Counted from the stretch's first letter, positions 6,572-13,643 are shown. The stretch is 15,559 nt of DNA from an uncultured Solobacterium sp. (GCA_938041275.1 CALISH010000165.1:1-15559); one strand, 5' to 3'. Program-made: numbers and translations. Notes: generated from the sequence alone by a model not told the origin.

Positions 6572-6772
6572 ATGAATGTGAAGGAAATCAGAGATCTAAG
6601 TAATGAAGAACTCGAGAAGGAAGTCACATCTTTGAAGGAAGAACTGTATACTCTGCGCTTTGCACAGGCTACAGGTAACCTCGAGAATCCTGCTCGAATG
6701 AGAGATATCAAGAAGACTATCGCTCGTATTAAGACAGTATTAACAGAACGCGCAAGTGCGCAGGCTAAATAA
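6572..6772 (+). CDS. rpmC: 50S ribosomal protein L29
   Basis: L29 is a small helical protein next to L23 at the tunnel exit of the 50S subunit. The protein is 66 residues, which is typical. It reads MNVKEIRDLSNEELEKEV, then LKEELYTLRFAQATGNLENP, then MRDIKKTIARIKTVL. This is the family pattern of two antiparallel helices separated by the TGQLENP-like turn. AGAGGAGG (6551-6558) is the ribosome binding site, lying inside the end of rplP; its 13-base spacing is rather long. The stop codon overlaps the ribosome binding site of rpsQ. Confidence 0.96.
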   Translation: MNVKEIRDLSNEELEKEVTSLKEELYTLRFAQATGNLENPARMRDIKKTIARIKTVLTERASAQAK

Positions 6773-6786
6773 AGGAGGGGCTAAAA

Positions 6787-7050
6787 ATGGAAGAAAGAAA
6801 TAGACGTAAAGTCCTTCGCGGAACAGTTGTTTCCGATAAGATGGACAAGACAATTGTCGTTGAAATCGCTACTACAAAGAGCCATCCTTTATATGGCAGA
6901 CGTGTTAAGTATTCCAATACTTTCAAAGCTCATGACGAAAACAACGAAGCACGTATTGGTGACGTTGTAGAAGTTATGGAAACAAGACCATTAAGTAAGG
7001 ACAAGCATTTCCGCTTAGTGAAGATTGTTGAAAAAGCAGTAATTCTTTAA
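6787..7050 (+). CDS. rpsQ: 30S ribosomal protein S17
   Basis: S17 is a primary 16S rRNA binder of the 30S body with an OB fold. The protein is 87 residues. It starts MEERNRRKVLRGTVVSDKMDK, followed by the family segments TIVVEIATTKSHPLYGRRV, KYSNTFKAHDE, GDVVEVMETRPLSKDKHFRLVKI. It is the last gene of what is the S10 operon in E. coli. Here only 18 bases separate it from rplN and no terminator or promoter is visible, so the S10 and spc parts are probably one transcript. AAAGGAGGGG (6771-6780) is a strong ribosome binding site. Confidence 0.97.
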   Translation: MEERNRRKVLRGTVVSDKMDKTIVVEIATTKSHPLYGRRVKYSNTFKAHDENNEARIGDVVEVMETRPLSKDKHFRLVKIVEKAVIL

Positions 7051-7068
7051 GGCACAGGAGGAGAAAAT

Positions 7069-7437
7069 ATGATTCAGAATGAAAGCAGATTAAACGTTGC
7101 TGACAACACCGGTGCCAAAGAAGTATTGGTTATCAGATGTTTAGGCGGCAGTAAGCGCAAGCGCGCTAACATCGGTGATATCGTTGTATGTGCAGTTAAG
7201 AAAGCTTCACCTAACGGATCCGTTAAGGAAGGTCAGGTTGTTAAGTGTGTAATCGCTCGTACAGTTTACGGTATCAGTCGCGAAAACGGCAGTTACATTA
7301 AGTTTGACGACAATGCGGCTGTCATCATCAAGGATGACAACACACCGGTCGGAACACGTATATTCGGTCCGGTTGCTAAGGAACTCCGTGATAAGGGATT
7401 TATGAAGATTGTTTCCCTTGCTCCGGAAGTGTTATAA
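7069..7437 (+). CDS. rplN: 50S ribosomal protein L14
   Basis: L14 lies on the 50S interface side, forms an intersubunit bridge and is the docking site for the silencing factor RsfS. The protein is 122 residues, the exact family norm. MIQNESRLNVADNTGAKEV is the diagnostic start. VIRCLGGSKRKRANIGDIVV, KKASPNGSVKEGQVVKCVIART, DDNAAVIIKDDNTPVGTRIFGPVAKELR and FMKIVSLAPEVL are all present. AGGAGG (7056-7061) precedes the ATG by 7 bases. It begins the genes equivalent to the E. coli spc operon, without a detectable promoter of its own. Confidence 0.98.
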   Translation: MIQNESRLNVADNTGAKEVLVIRCLGGSKRKRANIGDIVVCAVKKASPNGSVKEGQVVKCVIARTVYGISRENGSYIKFDDNAAVIIKDDNTPVGTRIFGPVAKELRDKGFMKIVSLAPEVL

Positions 7438-7450
7438 GGAGGCCGAATCG

Positions 7451-7774
7451 ATGAAAATCAAGACAGGCGATACAGTCAAGGTAATCAGCGGTCACTACAA
7501 GGGAACAGTTGCTGAAGTTAAGGCAGTTAATCCAAAGACAAACAAGGTTATCGTTGAAGGCGTTAATGTTGTTAAGAAAACTTTGAAGCCAACACAGCAG
7601 AACCCAGAGGGTGGCGTTGTTGAAAAGGAAGCACCAATCGATGCTTCTAATGTAATGCTCTATGACAAGAAGGCAAAGGCAGTTAGCCGCGTATCTATCA
7701 AGGTAGATGACAAGGGTAAGAAAGTTCGCGTTTACAAGAAGTCCGGAGCAGAAGTTAAAGGAGGCAAGAAATAA
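7451..7774 (+). CDS. rplX: 50S ribosomal protein L24
   Basis: L24 starts 50S assembly with L3 and later lies near the tunnel exit. The protein is 107 residues. The correct start is the ATG at 7451 (MKIKTGDTVKVISGHYKG), not the earlier ATG at 7409 that overlaps rplN; AAGGAGG at 7436-7442 fits only the later one. A KOW motif occupies about residues 5-32 (GDTVKVISGHYKGTVAEV). Next come KVIVEGVNVVKKTLKPTQQNPEGG in two parts, with EAPIDASNVMLYD, and a basic C-terminus. The family zinc-less form is normal. The stop overlaps the rplE start as TAATG, so L24 and L5 are probably translationally coupled. Confidence 0.97.
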   Translation: MKIKTGDTVKVISGHYKGTVAEVKAVNPKTNKVIVEGVNVVKKTLKPTQQNPEGGVVEKEAPIDASNVMLYDKKAKAVSRVSIKVDDKGKKVRVYKKSGAEVKGGKK

Positions 7775-8313
7775 TGAACCGTTTATTAGAAAAGTACACG
7801 GAAACAGTTAAGCCTTCCTTAATGAAGGAATTCAACTATACAAGTACAATGCAGGCACCAAAGATCGTTAAGGTTGTTATCAACATGGGTGTTGGTGATG
7901 CAATTGCTAATTCAAAACTTCTCGACGAAGCTGTTGAAGAATTAACATTAATCGCTGGTCAAAAGCCAGTAATCACAAAGGCTAAGAAGTCCATTGCGAA
8001 CTTCAAGCTTCGTGAAGATATGCCTATCGGATGTAAGGTTACATTACGTGGCGAAAGAATGTATGAATTCTTAGATAAGTTATTCAACATTTCTCTTCCA
8101 CGTGTACGTGACTTCCGTGGTGTAAGTGCTACAGCATTTGATGGCCGTGGTAACTATACATTAGGTGTTAAGGAACAGTTAATCTTCCCTGAAATCAACT
8201 TCGATAAGGTTAATAAGGTTCGTGGTATGGATATCGTTATCGTAACAACTGCGCAATCTAATCAAGAAGCATATGCATTGCTCAAGGGAATGGGCATGCC
8301 ATTTGCTAAGTAG
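7774..8313 (+). CDS. rplE: 50S ribosomal protein L5
   Basis: L5 binds 5S rRNA in the central protuberance of the 50S subunit and contacts P-site tRNA and S13. The protein is 179 residues, the usual size. It begins MNRLLEKYTETVKPSLMKEF and contains MQAPKIVKVVINMGVGDA, the RNA-binding part ITKAKKSIANFKLREDMPIG, RMYEFLDKLFNISLPRVRDF and RGMDIVIVTTAQSNQEAYALL. AAAGGAGG (7757-7764) within the end of rplX is the ribosome binding site, and the start overlaps the rplX stop. In E. coli the S8 repressor acts near this start; I saw no comparable helix here. Confidence 0.98.
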   Translation: MNRLLEKYTETVKPSLMKEFNYTSTMQAPKIVKVVINMGVGDAIANSKLLDEAVEELTLIAGQKPVITKAKKSIANFKLREDMPIGCKVTLRGERMYEFLDKLFNISLPRVRDFRGVSATAFDGRGNYTLGVKEQLIFPEINFDKVNKVRGMDIVIVTTAQSNQEAYALLKGMGMPFAK

Positions 8314-8330
8314 AAAGAGGAGAGCTGAGA

Positions 8331-8516
8331 ATGGCAAAAACAAGTTTAAAAGTTAAGCAGTCACGTCCTGCTAAGTTCTCCACACGCGAGTACACACGTT
8401 GCGAGAGATGTGGACGTCCACATTCAGTATTAAGAAAGTACAAATTATGCCGTATCTGCTTCCGTGAATTGGCTTACAAGGGCCAGATTCCTGGAGTTAA
8501 GAAGGCAAGCTGGTAA
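8331..8516 (+). CDS. rpsN: 30S ribosomal protein S14, zinc (C+) type
   Basis: S14 is a late-assembling protein of the 30S head. This is the short, zinc-binding type common in Gram-positive bacteria: 61 residues, with the zinc ligands C24, C27, C40 and C43 in CERC and CRIC. The start MAKTSLKVKQSRPAKFSTRE and the end GQIPGVKKASW are family hallmarks. Many Bacillota also keep a longer zinc-free S14 for zinc shortage elsewhere in the genome; none is seen here. AGAGGAG (8316-8322) lies 8 bases before the ATG. Confidence 0.98.
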   Translation: MAKTSLKVKQSRPAKFSTREYTRCERCGRPHSVLRKYKLCRICFRELAYKGQIPGVKKASW

Positions 8517-8530
8517 GGAGGTAGCACGAG

Positions 8531-8920
8531 ATGAATATGACAGATCCTATTGCTGACATGCTTACAAGAATCCGTAATGGAGTTCAGGCACGCATGACAA
8601 CAGTTGACGTAGCTCCAGCTTCAAAGGTTAAGGTTGAAATTGCTAAGATCTTAAAGAGCGAAGGTTACATTGACAACTACGCTGTAACAGGCGAAGGAAT
8701 TGAAAAGAAGATCGTTGTTACTCTCAAAGATGGCCGTGTAATCAGTGGCATCAAGAGAATATCTAAGCCAGGTCTTCGCGTTTATGCTAAGGGTGATGAA
8801 ATTCCTAAGGTATTAAACGGATTAGGCATTGCTATCATTTCCACATCAAATGGAATGATGACAGACAAACAAGCACGTAAATTACACATCGGCGGTGAAG
8901 TTATCGCCTACGTGTGGTAA
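8531..8920 (+). CDS. rpsH: 30S ribosomal protein S8
   Basis: S8 binds the central domain of 16S rRNA (helix 21) and in E. coli is the translational repressor of the spc operon. The protein is 129 residues. It starts MNMTDPIADMLTRIRNGVQA; the ATG at 8531 is preferred over 8537 because AAGGAGGT (8515-8522) gives an 8-base spacing. PASKVKVEIAKILKSEGYI, ISKPGLRVYAKGDEIPKVLN and the C-terminal LGIAIISTSNGMMTDKQAR match the family. The STSNG motif, usually STSKG or STS(S/R)G, holds the core RNA contacts. The stop of rpsN is fused with this gene's ribosome binding site. Confidence 0.98.
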   Translation: MNMTDPIADMLTRIRNGVQARMTTVDVAPASKVKVEIAKILKSEGYIDNYAVTGEGIEKKIVVTLKDGRVISGIKRISKPGLRVYAKGDEIPKVLNGLGIAIISTSNGMMTDKQARKLHIGGEVIAYVW

Positions 8921-8940
8921 TTAGAGAAAGGAAATAAAAA

Positions 8941-9489
8941 ATGTCACGTATCGGAAATAAAGCGATTACCGTTCCTGCTGGCGTAGAAATTACTATCGGT
9001 GCAGGTAATGAGGTGACTGTAAAAGGCCCTAAGGGAACACTGACTAAGAAGTTCTCTCCATTAATGGAGATCAGTGTGGACGAAGGTATCGCTACAGTTA
9101 AGCGTCCAAATGAAGAGAAACATACAAAGCAGTTACATGGTACAACTCGTGCCTTGTTAGCTTCCATGGTTGAAGGTGTTCACACAGGCTTTGTTAAGAA
9201 GATGAAGATTGTAGGTATTGGTTACCGTGCAGCTTTATCAGGTAATAAACTAACTCTTAACGTTGGTTTCTCACACCCAGTAGAATTTGAAGTACCATCA
9301 GATGTTAAGGTTGAAGTACCAGATCCTGCATCCATTAACGTAAGTGGTATTGACAAGCAGATTGTTGGTCAGTTCGCAGCAGTAGTTAGAGCTACTAAGA
9401 AGCCAGAACCATACGGTGGAAAGGGTATTCGTTATGTTGACGAAGTTGTTCGCCGTAAGGAAGGTAAGACTGCAGCTGCCAAGAAGTAA
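8941..9489 (+). CDS. rplF: 50S ribosomal protein L6
   Basis: L6 lies near the factor-binding region of the 50S subunit, next to the sarcin-ricin loop and L7/L12 stalk. The protein is 182 residues with two similar alpha/beta domains. It begins MSRIGNKAITVPAGVEITI, has KQLHGTTRALLASMVEGVHTGF in two parts in the first domain, and carries the signature PEPYGGKGIRY at 155-165. The end is Lys/Ala-rich (KEGKTAAAKK). GAGAAAGGAAA (8923-8933) is the ribosome binding site. A low-coverage change from PEPYKGKGIRY to PEPYGGKGIRY is noted but minor. Confidence 0.98.
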   Translation: MSRIGNKAITVPAGVEITIGAGNEVTVKGPKGTLTKKFSPLMEISVDEGIATVKRPNEEKHTKQLHGTTRALLASMVEGVHTGFVKKMKIVGIGYRAALSGNKLTLNVGFSHPVEFEVPSDVKVEVPDPASINVSGIDKQIVGQFAAVVRATKKPEPYGGKGIRYVDEVVRRKEGKTAAAKK

Positions 9490-9509
9490 GGGAAAGGAGA
9501 GACTAAGTA

Positions 9510-9866
9510 ATGATTAAATTAGCAAATAAAAATGCAGAACGTATTCGCCGTCATAAGCGTGTACGTAAGGTCGTTAACGGTACTCCTGAGTGCCCAAGAC
9601 TAAATGTATTCCGTTCCAATGCAAACATCTATGCACAGGTAATCGATGATACAACAGGTACAACTTTATGTGCTGTAAGTTCTCTTGAATTAAAGCTTGA
9701 GAATGGCGGTAACGTTGAAGCAGCTAAGAAGGTTGGTGCAGCAATCGCTAACAAGTGCAAAGAAGCTAAGATCGAAGCAGTACGTTTCGACCGTGGCGGT
9801 TATGTATATCACGGAAGAGTCCAGGCTTTAGCTGATGCAGCTAGAGAAGCTGGCTTGAAGTTCTAA
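9510..9866 (+). CDS. rplR: 50S ribosomal protein L18
   Basis: L18 binds 5S rRNA and links it to 23S rRNA in the central protuberance, together with L5. The protein is 118 residues, the usual size. MIKLANKNAERIRRHKRVRK is the basic N-terminus. PRLNVFRSNANIYAQVIDD is the core strand pair, VGAAIANKCKEAKIEAVRFD the helix, and DRGGYVYHGRVQALADAARE the C-terminal signature, ending in GLKF. AAAGGAGA (9493-9500) is the ribosome binding site about 10 bases before ATG. Confidence 0.98.
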   Translation: MIKLANKNAERIRRHKRVRKVVNGTPECPRLNVFRSNANIYAQVIDDTTGTTLCAVSSLELKLENGGNVEAAKKVGAAIANKCKEAKIEAVRFDRGGYVYHGRVQALADAAREAGLKF

Positions 9867-9882
9867 GGAAGGAGAGTACGAA

Positions 9883-10401
9883 ATGCAGAACGATAAGAAG
9901 AGTTTCAAGAAACGCGAACCAAAAGAGTTCGAAGAAGTAGTAGTCTCCATTAACCGTGTCAGCAAGACTGTAAAGGGTGGACGTAGAATGCGCTTTGCAG
10001 CACTAGTTGTTGTTGGTGATAAGAAGGGTAGAATTGGATTCGGTATGGGTAAAGCAGCCGAAGTTCCAGATGCTATCAAGAAGGCTACAGAAGCAGCTAC
10101 AAAGAATGTATTCAGCGTTAACCTCGTTGATAACTACCGTACGGTTCCACATGCAATTAAGAGCAAGCACAGTTCAACAACTGTATTCTTAGCTCCAGCT
10201 GCACCTGGTACTGGTGTTATCGCCGGTGGTGAAGTACGTTCCGTATTAGAGCTTGCTGGTGTATCAGATGTCCTTTCTAAGGTTATCGGTTCACGTACAC
10301 CTGTCAATGTTGTTTACGCAACATTAGAAGCATTAAAGGGTATGCGTACAGTAGATGAAATTGCTAAGACTCGCGATAAGAAAGTCGCTGAGATTCGATA
10401 A
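9883..10401 (+). CDS. rpsE: 30S ribosomal protein S5
   Basis: S5 sits at the mRNA entry side of the 30S subunit and affects decoding accuracy; spectinomycin resistance maps to it in E. coli. The protein is 172 residues. The N-terminus is basic (KKSFKKREPKEFEE), followed by the S5 double-stranded-RNA-binding-like domain VVSINRVSKTVKGGRRMRF through GDKKGRIGFGMGKAAEVPDAI. The C-terminal domain has HAIKSKHSSTTVFLAPAAPG, GGEVRSVLELAGVSDVLSKV and GSRTPVNVVYATLEAL. AAGGAAGGAGAG (9865-9876) is the ribosome binding site. The gene expected next in most bacteria, rpmD (L30), is absent: rplO begins 11 bases after this stop. Confidence 0.98.
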   Translation: MQNDKKSFKKREPKEFEEVVVSINRVSKTVKGGRRMRFAALVVVGDKKGRIGFGMGKAAEVPDAIKKATEAATKNVFSVNLVDNYRTVPHAIKSKHSSTTVFLAPAAPGTGVIAGGEVRSVLELAGVSDVLSKVIGSRTPVNVVYATLEALKGMRTVDEIAKTRDKKVAEIR

Positions 10402-10412
10402 GGAGGGTCCTG

Positions 10413-10853
10413 ATGAAACTAAATGAATTAACATATACAGAAGGTTCCCGTTCTAACAGAAAGAGAATCGGTCGTGGCCAAGGTTCCGGTACAGGTAAGA
10501 CTTCCGGAAAGGGTAACAAAGGTCAGAATGCTCGTAGCGGCGGTGGTGTTGCGATTGGATTTGAAGGTGGACAGACACCATTCTTCAAGAGAATGCCTAA
10601 GAGAGGTTTCACAAACTATACTCGCAAGGAGTATGCAATTGTTAACGTTGAGGACTTAAACAAGTTCGAAGATGGTGTAACAGTTGATTACGAAGCTCTT
10701 AAGGCTGCAGGCCTAGTTAAGAAGCACCTCGATGGTGTTAAGGTACTTGGTTGCGGTAAGCTTGAGAAGAAACTCACTGTTAAGGCTGAGAAGTTCTCAA
10801 AGACAGCACAGAGTGCTATTGAAGCAGCAGGCGGAAAAGTAGAGGTACTCTAA
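10413..10853 (+). CDS. rplO: 50S ribosomal protein L15
   Basis: L15 is a 50S protein whose long N-terminal tail runs into the 23S rRNA core. The protein is 146 residues. It begins MKLNELTYTEGSRSNRKRIG, followed by the Gly-rich arm GRGQGSGTGKTSGKGNKGQ, then GFEGGQTPFFKRMPKRGF. The globular part ends VLGCGKLEKKLTVKAEKFS and AAGGKVEVL. AAGGAGGG (10400-10407) overlaps the rpsE stop. It directly follows rpsE, with L30 missing, and the start of secY lies 1 base after its stop. Confidence 0.98.
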   Translation: MKLNELTYTEGSRSNRKRIGRGQGSGTGKTSGKGNKGQNARSGGGVAIGFEGGQTPFFKRMPKRGFTNYTRKEYAIVNVEDLNKFEDGVTVDYEALKAAGLVKKHLDGVKVLGCGKLEKKLTVKAEKFSKTAQSAIEAAGGKVEVL

Positions 10854-10854
10854 T

Positions 10855-12138
10855 ATGATGCATACGTTCGTCAGCTTGTTTAAGAATAAGGAAACTCGCA
10901 ATAGAATATTCTTTACTTTAGCAATGCTGCTGATCTATCGCGTCGGAGCTGCTCTACCTGTTCCGGGTGTAAACACGGAAACGCTAGCTCAATCACTTGC
11001 AAATAACTCACTACTCAGCATAATGAATATGCTGGGTGGTGGTGCACTTGAAAGACTATCCATCTTTGCGATGGGTGTCACACCATATATCACAGCAAGT
11101 ATTATCATTCAGCTGTTATCCATGGATGTTATTCCGTCATTAACGGAAATGACTAAGTCTGGACAAACAGGTCGAATGAAGATTGAACGAATTACTAGAT
11201 ACTTAGGAGTTGTATTGGCATTTGTTCAAGCATATTCCTTGGTATATGGATTCGATAAACAGTATAGAGTCCTGACAAATGCAAATCTTTCAGGTTACTT
11301 ATATACTGCGACCGTCATGACTGCGGGATCCATGTTCCTCATCTGGATTGGTGACCGTATCTCAATGAAGGGTATTGGTAATGGTTTATCCATTATTATC
11401 TTCGCGGGTATTGTTTCTAATATGCCAGCAGCGTTCATGCAGGTATATCAGATTCTAGCTGGTGGAACAACACAAGGTGAATTGTTCAATGGTATTTTAC
11501 AGTTTGCGTTGTATTGCATCCTATATCTAGCGGTTGTTGTATTCGTAATTATTATGGAAACAGCAGTTCGTAAGATTCCTATCCAGTATACAAACAGTTC
11601 CGCAGCACGTAGTGGTAGTGATATTACATTCTTGCCACTCAAAATTAATAGTGCATCTGTAATCCCTGTCATTTTTGCACAGAGTATTATGATGGCTCCA
11701 CAGATTGTTATTAGTTTTATTAATACTGACCTGTATAATAAACTAAGCCAGTGGCTCTCATTGAGTACACCAACCGGTCTTGGACTCTATGCATTATTAA
11801 CAATCCTGTTCACATTCTTCTATACTGACTTGCAGGTAGATCCAGAAAAGGTTGCTGAAAACCTTGGTAAGTCTGGTGCTTATATCCCTGGTATTCGTCC
11901 AGGAAATGAGACAAAGACATATCTGCATAAGGTATTGAACCGAATTACAGTACTTGGCGCAATTGGATTGACACTAATTGCTGTAGTTCCTTATTTACTA
12001 ACCATGTTTACTCCACTATCCCAAGCAACTGCTGTAGGTGGAACTGGTATCATCATTGTTGTCGGTGTCGCAATGGAAACTGTTAAACAATTGAAGGGTC
12101 AGTTAACACAGAAACAGTACAAGGGATTCTTGAGATAA
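10855..12138 (+). CDS. secY: Protein translocase subunit SecY
   Basis: SecY is the channel of the SecYEG translocon in the cytoplasmic membrane and exports or inserts most secreted and membrane proteins. The protein is 427 residues, with ten hydrophobic segments as in the family. The first spans about 17-36 (RIFFTLAMLLIYRVGAALPV). The plug region and first signature, GGALERLSIFAMGVTPYITA, lie at 62-81. The second signature, WIGDRISMKGIGNGLSIII, is at 164-182. The cytoplasmic loop with GAYIPGIRPGNET (341-353) and the C-terminal helix are present. The start at 10855 is favoured over 10858 because AGAGGT (10841-10846) gives an 8-base spacing. Position between rplO and adk is standard. Confidence 0.98.
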   Translation: MMHTFVSLFKNKETRNRIFFTLAMLLIYRVGAALPVPGVNTETLAQSLANNSLLSIMNMLGGGALERLSIFAMGVTPYITASIIIQLLSMDVIPSLTEMTKSGQTGRMKIERITRYLGVVLAFVQAYSLVYGFDKQYRVLTNANLSGYLYTATVMTAGSMFLIWIGDRISMKGIGNGLSIIIFAGIVSNMPAAFMQVYQILAGGTTQGELFNGILQFALYCILYLAVVVFVIIMETAVRKIPIQYTNSSAARSGSDITFLPLKINSASVIPVIFAQSIMMAPQIVISFINTDLYNKLSQWLSLSTPTGLGLYALLTILFTFFYTDLQVDPEKVAENLGKSGAYIPGIRPGNETKTYLHKVLNRITVLGAIGLTLIAVVPYLLTMFTPLSQATAVGGTGIIIVVGVAMETVKQLKGQLTQKQYKGFLR

Positions 12139-12160
12139 GTTTGGAAAGAGGTAATAAGAT

Positions 12161-12811
12161 ATGAATATTCTGATCATGGGTCCTGCAGGAGCAGGAAAAG
12201 GCACAATGTCTGACCTAATCCTAAAGGAATACAATATTGTACACATCTCTACTGGTGATATGCTAAGAGAGAATGTGCGTAACAGCACAGCTTTAGGCCT
12301 TGAGGCTCAAAGCTATATGAATCAAGGTAAACTTGTACCAGATGATTTAATCAATGCAATGGTTGAAGATCGTATTCAACAACCAGACTGTGCAAATGGT
12401 TATCTCTTAGATGGCTTCCCACGTACATTAGTACAGGCTGAAGTCTTCGACAAGATTGCTGAGAAGATTGGTAAAAAAGTTGATGCTGTCATCGACTTAC
12501 AGGTGAAGTTCGAAATTCTTGAAGAAAGAATTACAGGACGTCGCATCTGTCCAAAGTGCGGGGCAATTTATCATATTCATAATCATCCAAGTAAAGTTGA
12601 AGGCGTATGTGATGTTTGCGGTAGTGAACTTCAACAGCGTAAAGACGATACAGTTGAACAGTTAAAAGTTCGTATGGAAGCTTATGAATCAAGTACAAAA
12701 CCGGTTATTGACTATTATGATCAAAAGGGTCTAGTTACTCATATTGATGCTGCACAAAAACCAGAGAAAGTATTTGAAGATATTAAAAAAGCTCTTGAGA
12801 AGAATGCTTAA
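12161..12811 (+). CDS. adk: Adenylate kinase, zinc-lid form, with altered P-loop
   Basis: Adenylate kinase interconverts ATP plus AMP and two ADP in the cytoplasm. The protein is 216 residues, the long-lid form. The P-loop is GPAGAGKGT (7-15) with K13; most homologues read GxPGxGKGT, so residue 9 is Ala instead of Pro. STGDMLR (30-36) and DGFPRT (84-89) bind AMP. The lid has four cysteines, C130, C133, C150 and C153 (CPKC and CDVC), the zinc-binding arrangement common in Gram-positive bacteria. The ribosome binding site is GGAAAGAGG (12142-12150). The map gene that commonly follows is absent; a 64-nt gap with a strong hairpin leads to infA instead. Confidence 0.97.
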   Translation: MNILIMGPAGAGKGTMSDLILKEYNIVHISTGDMLRENVRNSTALGLEAQSYMNQGKLVPDDLINAMVEDRIQQPDCANGYLLDGFPRTLVQAEVFDKIAEKIGKKVDAVIDLQVKFEILEERITGRRICPKCGAIYHIHNHPSKVEGVCDVCGSELQQRKDDTVEQLKVRMEAYESSTKPVIDYYDQKGLVTHIDAAQKPEKVFEDIKKALEKNA

Positions 12812-12818
12812 AAAATAC

Positions 12819-12856
12819 TGAGTTGGAAAGGGAATGATTTCCCTTTCCAGAACTCA
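12819..12856. promoter_or_regulatory. Strong 16-bp hairpin between adk and infA
   Basis: GGAAAGGGAA (12825-12834) pairs perfectly with TTCCCTTTCC (12839-12848) around the 4-nt loop TGAT. Below a 2-nt AG bulge (12849-12850), TGAGTT (12819-12824) pairs with AACTCA (12851-12856). No T tract follows on the plus strand, so it should not terminate the operon. On the minus strand the hairpin is followed by GTATTTTTTAAG, which resembles an intrinsic terminator for antisense transcripts. It could also be an RNase processing or translation-control site for infA. Confidence 0.6.
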
Positions 12857-12875
12857 TATAAAGAAAGTGAGTAAG

Positions 12876-13094
12876 ATGAGCAAACAGGACGTTATTGAAA
12901 TTGATGGCATTGTGGAAGAAACACTTCCAAATGCAAATTTCCTGGTGAAGCTTCAAAATGGTCACGAGATCCGTGCCCACGTTGCTGGTAAAATCCGTAT
13001 GAACTACATTCGCATTTTACCGGGAGACCGGGTCACCGTTGAAATTTCACCATATGATTTAACACGTGGGCGAATTACCTACAGACATAAGTAA
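12876..13094 (+). CDS. infA: Translation initiation factor IF-1
   Basis: IF-1 binds the 30S A site and helps IF-2 and IF-3 in initiation. The protein is 72 residues, the standard length, starting MSKQDVIEIDGIVEETLPNA. It is a single OB (S1-like) domain with FLVKLQNGHEIRAHVAGKIR, NYIRILPGDRVTVEISPYD and LTRGRITYRHK. An upstream in-frame ATG at 12834 is rejected: it lies in the loop/stem of the hairpin and adds residues without family counterpart. The ribosome binding site is weak (AAAGTGAG, 12864-12871, close to the ATG), unlike the AGGAGG sites of neighbouring genes. Low expression control through the preceding hairpin is therefore possible but unproven. Confidence 0.97.
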   Translation: MSKQDVIEIDGIVEETLPNANFLVKLQNGHEIRAHVAGKIRMNYIRILPGDRVTVEISPYDLTRGRITYRHK

Positions 13095-13130
13095 AAGTTT
13101 TTGGTAGAATTGTCCAGGAGGCAAATAAAA

Positions 13131-13244
13131 ATGAAAGTAAGACCATCTGTAAAACCAATTTGTGATAAGTGCAGAGTGATCAAGCGCAAGGGCGTTGTTA
13201 TGGTCATCTGTGAAAACCCTAAGCATAAGCAGAGACAGGGTTAA
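13131..13244 (+). CDS. rpmJ: 50S ribosomal protein L36, zinc type
   Basis: L36 is the smallest 50S protein and folds around one zinc ion near the base of the L7/L12 stalk. The protein is 37 residues, the standard length, starting MKVRPSVKPICDKCRVI and ending NPKHKQRQG. The zinc ligands C11, C14, C27 and H32 are all present. This is the C+ form, so like S14 it makes a small zinc store. CAGGAGG (13115-13121) precedes the ATG by 9 bases. It sits between infA and rpsM, the usual place in Gram-positive bacteria. Confidence 0.97.
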   Translation: MKVRPSVKPICDKCRVIKRKGVVMVICENPKHKQRQG

Positions 13245-13265
13245 TTAAAGGGAGGATAACTAAAT

Positions 13266-13631
13266 ATGCCACGTTTTGCTGGTGTCGATATTCCGCGTAA
13301 CAAAGTTATCGGCGTATCATTGACATACATTTATGGAATCGGCCCTACAACAGCTAAGAATATCCTTGCTGCTTGTGGAATCGACGAAAACACACGTACA
13401 AACGACTTAACGGATGCACAGGAAACTGCAATCCGTGAAAAGATTGATGCTATTAAGACTGAGGGTGACCTCCGCCGTGATAGAGCATTAGATATCAAGC
13501 GACTAATGGAAATCGGTTCATACCGTGGAATCCGTCATAGAAGAGGATTACCAGTTCGTGGACAACGTACACGTACAAATGCTCGTACAAGAAAAGGTCC
13601 ACGTCGTACTGTCGCTAATAAGAAGAAGTAA
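13266..13631 (+). CDS. rpsM: 30S ribosomal protein S13
   Basis: S13 lies at the top of the 30S head, forms bridges with L5 and its tail reaches P-site tRNA. The protein is 121 residues. It begins MPRFAGVDIPRNKVIGVSLT, followed by YIYGIGPTTAKNILAACGI (helix-turn pattern), LRRDRALDIKRLMEIGSYRG and the basic tail RGQRTRTNARTRKGPRRTV. The ribosome binding site is AAGGGAGG (13248-13255). It begins the part equivalent to the E. coli alpha operon; the gap from rpmJ is only 21 bases and holds no promoter. Confidence 0.98.
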   Translation: MPRFAGVDIPRNKVIGVSLTYIYGIGPTTAKNILAACGIDENTRTNDLTDAQETAIREKIDAIKTEGDLRRDRALDIKRLMEIGSYRGIRHRRGLPVRGQRTRTNARTRKGPRRTVANKKK

Positions 13632-13643
13632 TAGGAGGGTATA

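Noticed and set aside
7409..7450. Longer L24 start at 7409 overlapping rplN
   Set aside because: No ribosome binding site there, while AAGGAGG at 7436-7442 and the family start fit 7451.
12857..12862. TATAAA as the -10 of an infA promoter
   Set aside because: No recognisable -35 element at the proper distance; the site lies next to the hairpin stem.
12834..12875. Longer IF-1 start at 12834
   Set aside because: The ATG is inside the stem-loop and would add 14 residues absent from the family; 12876 gives the standard 72-residue protein.
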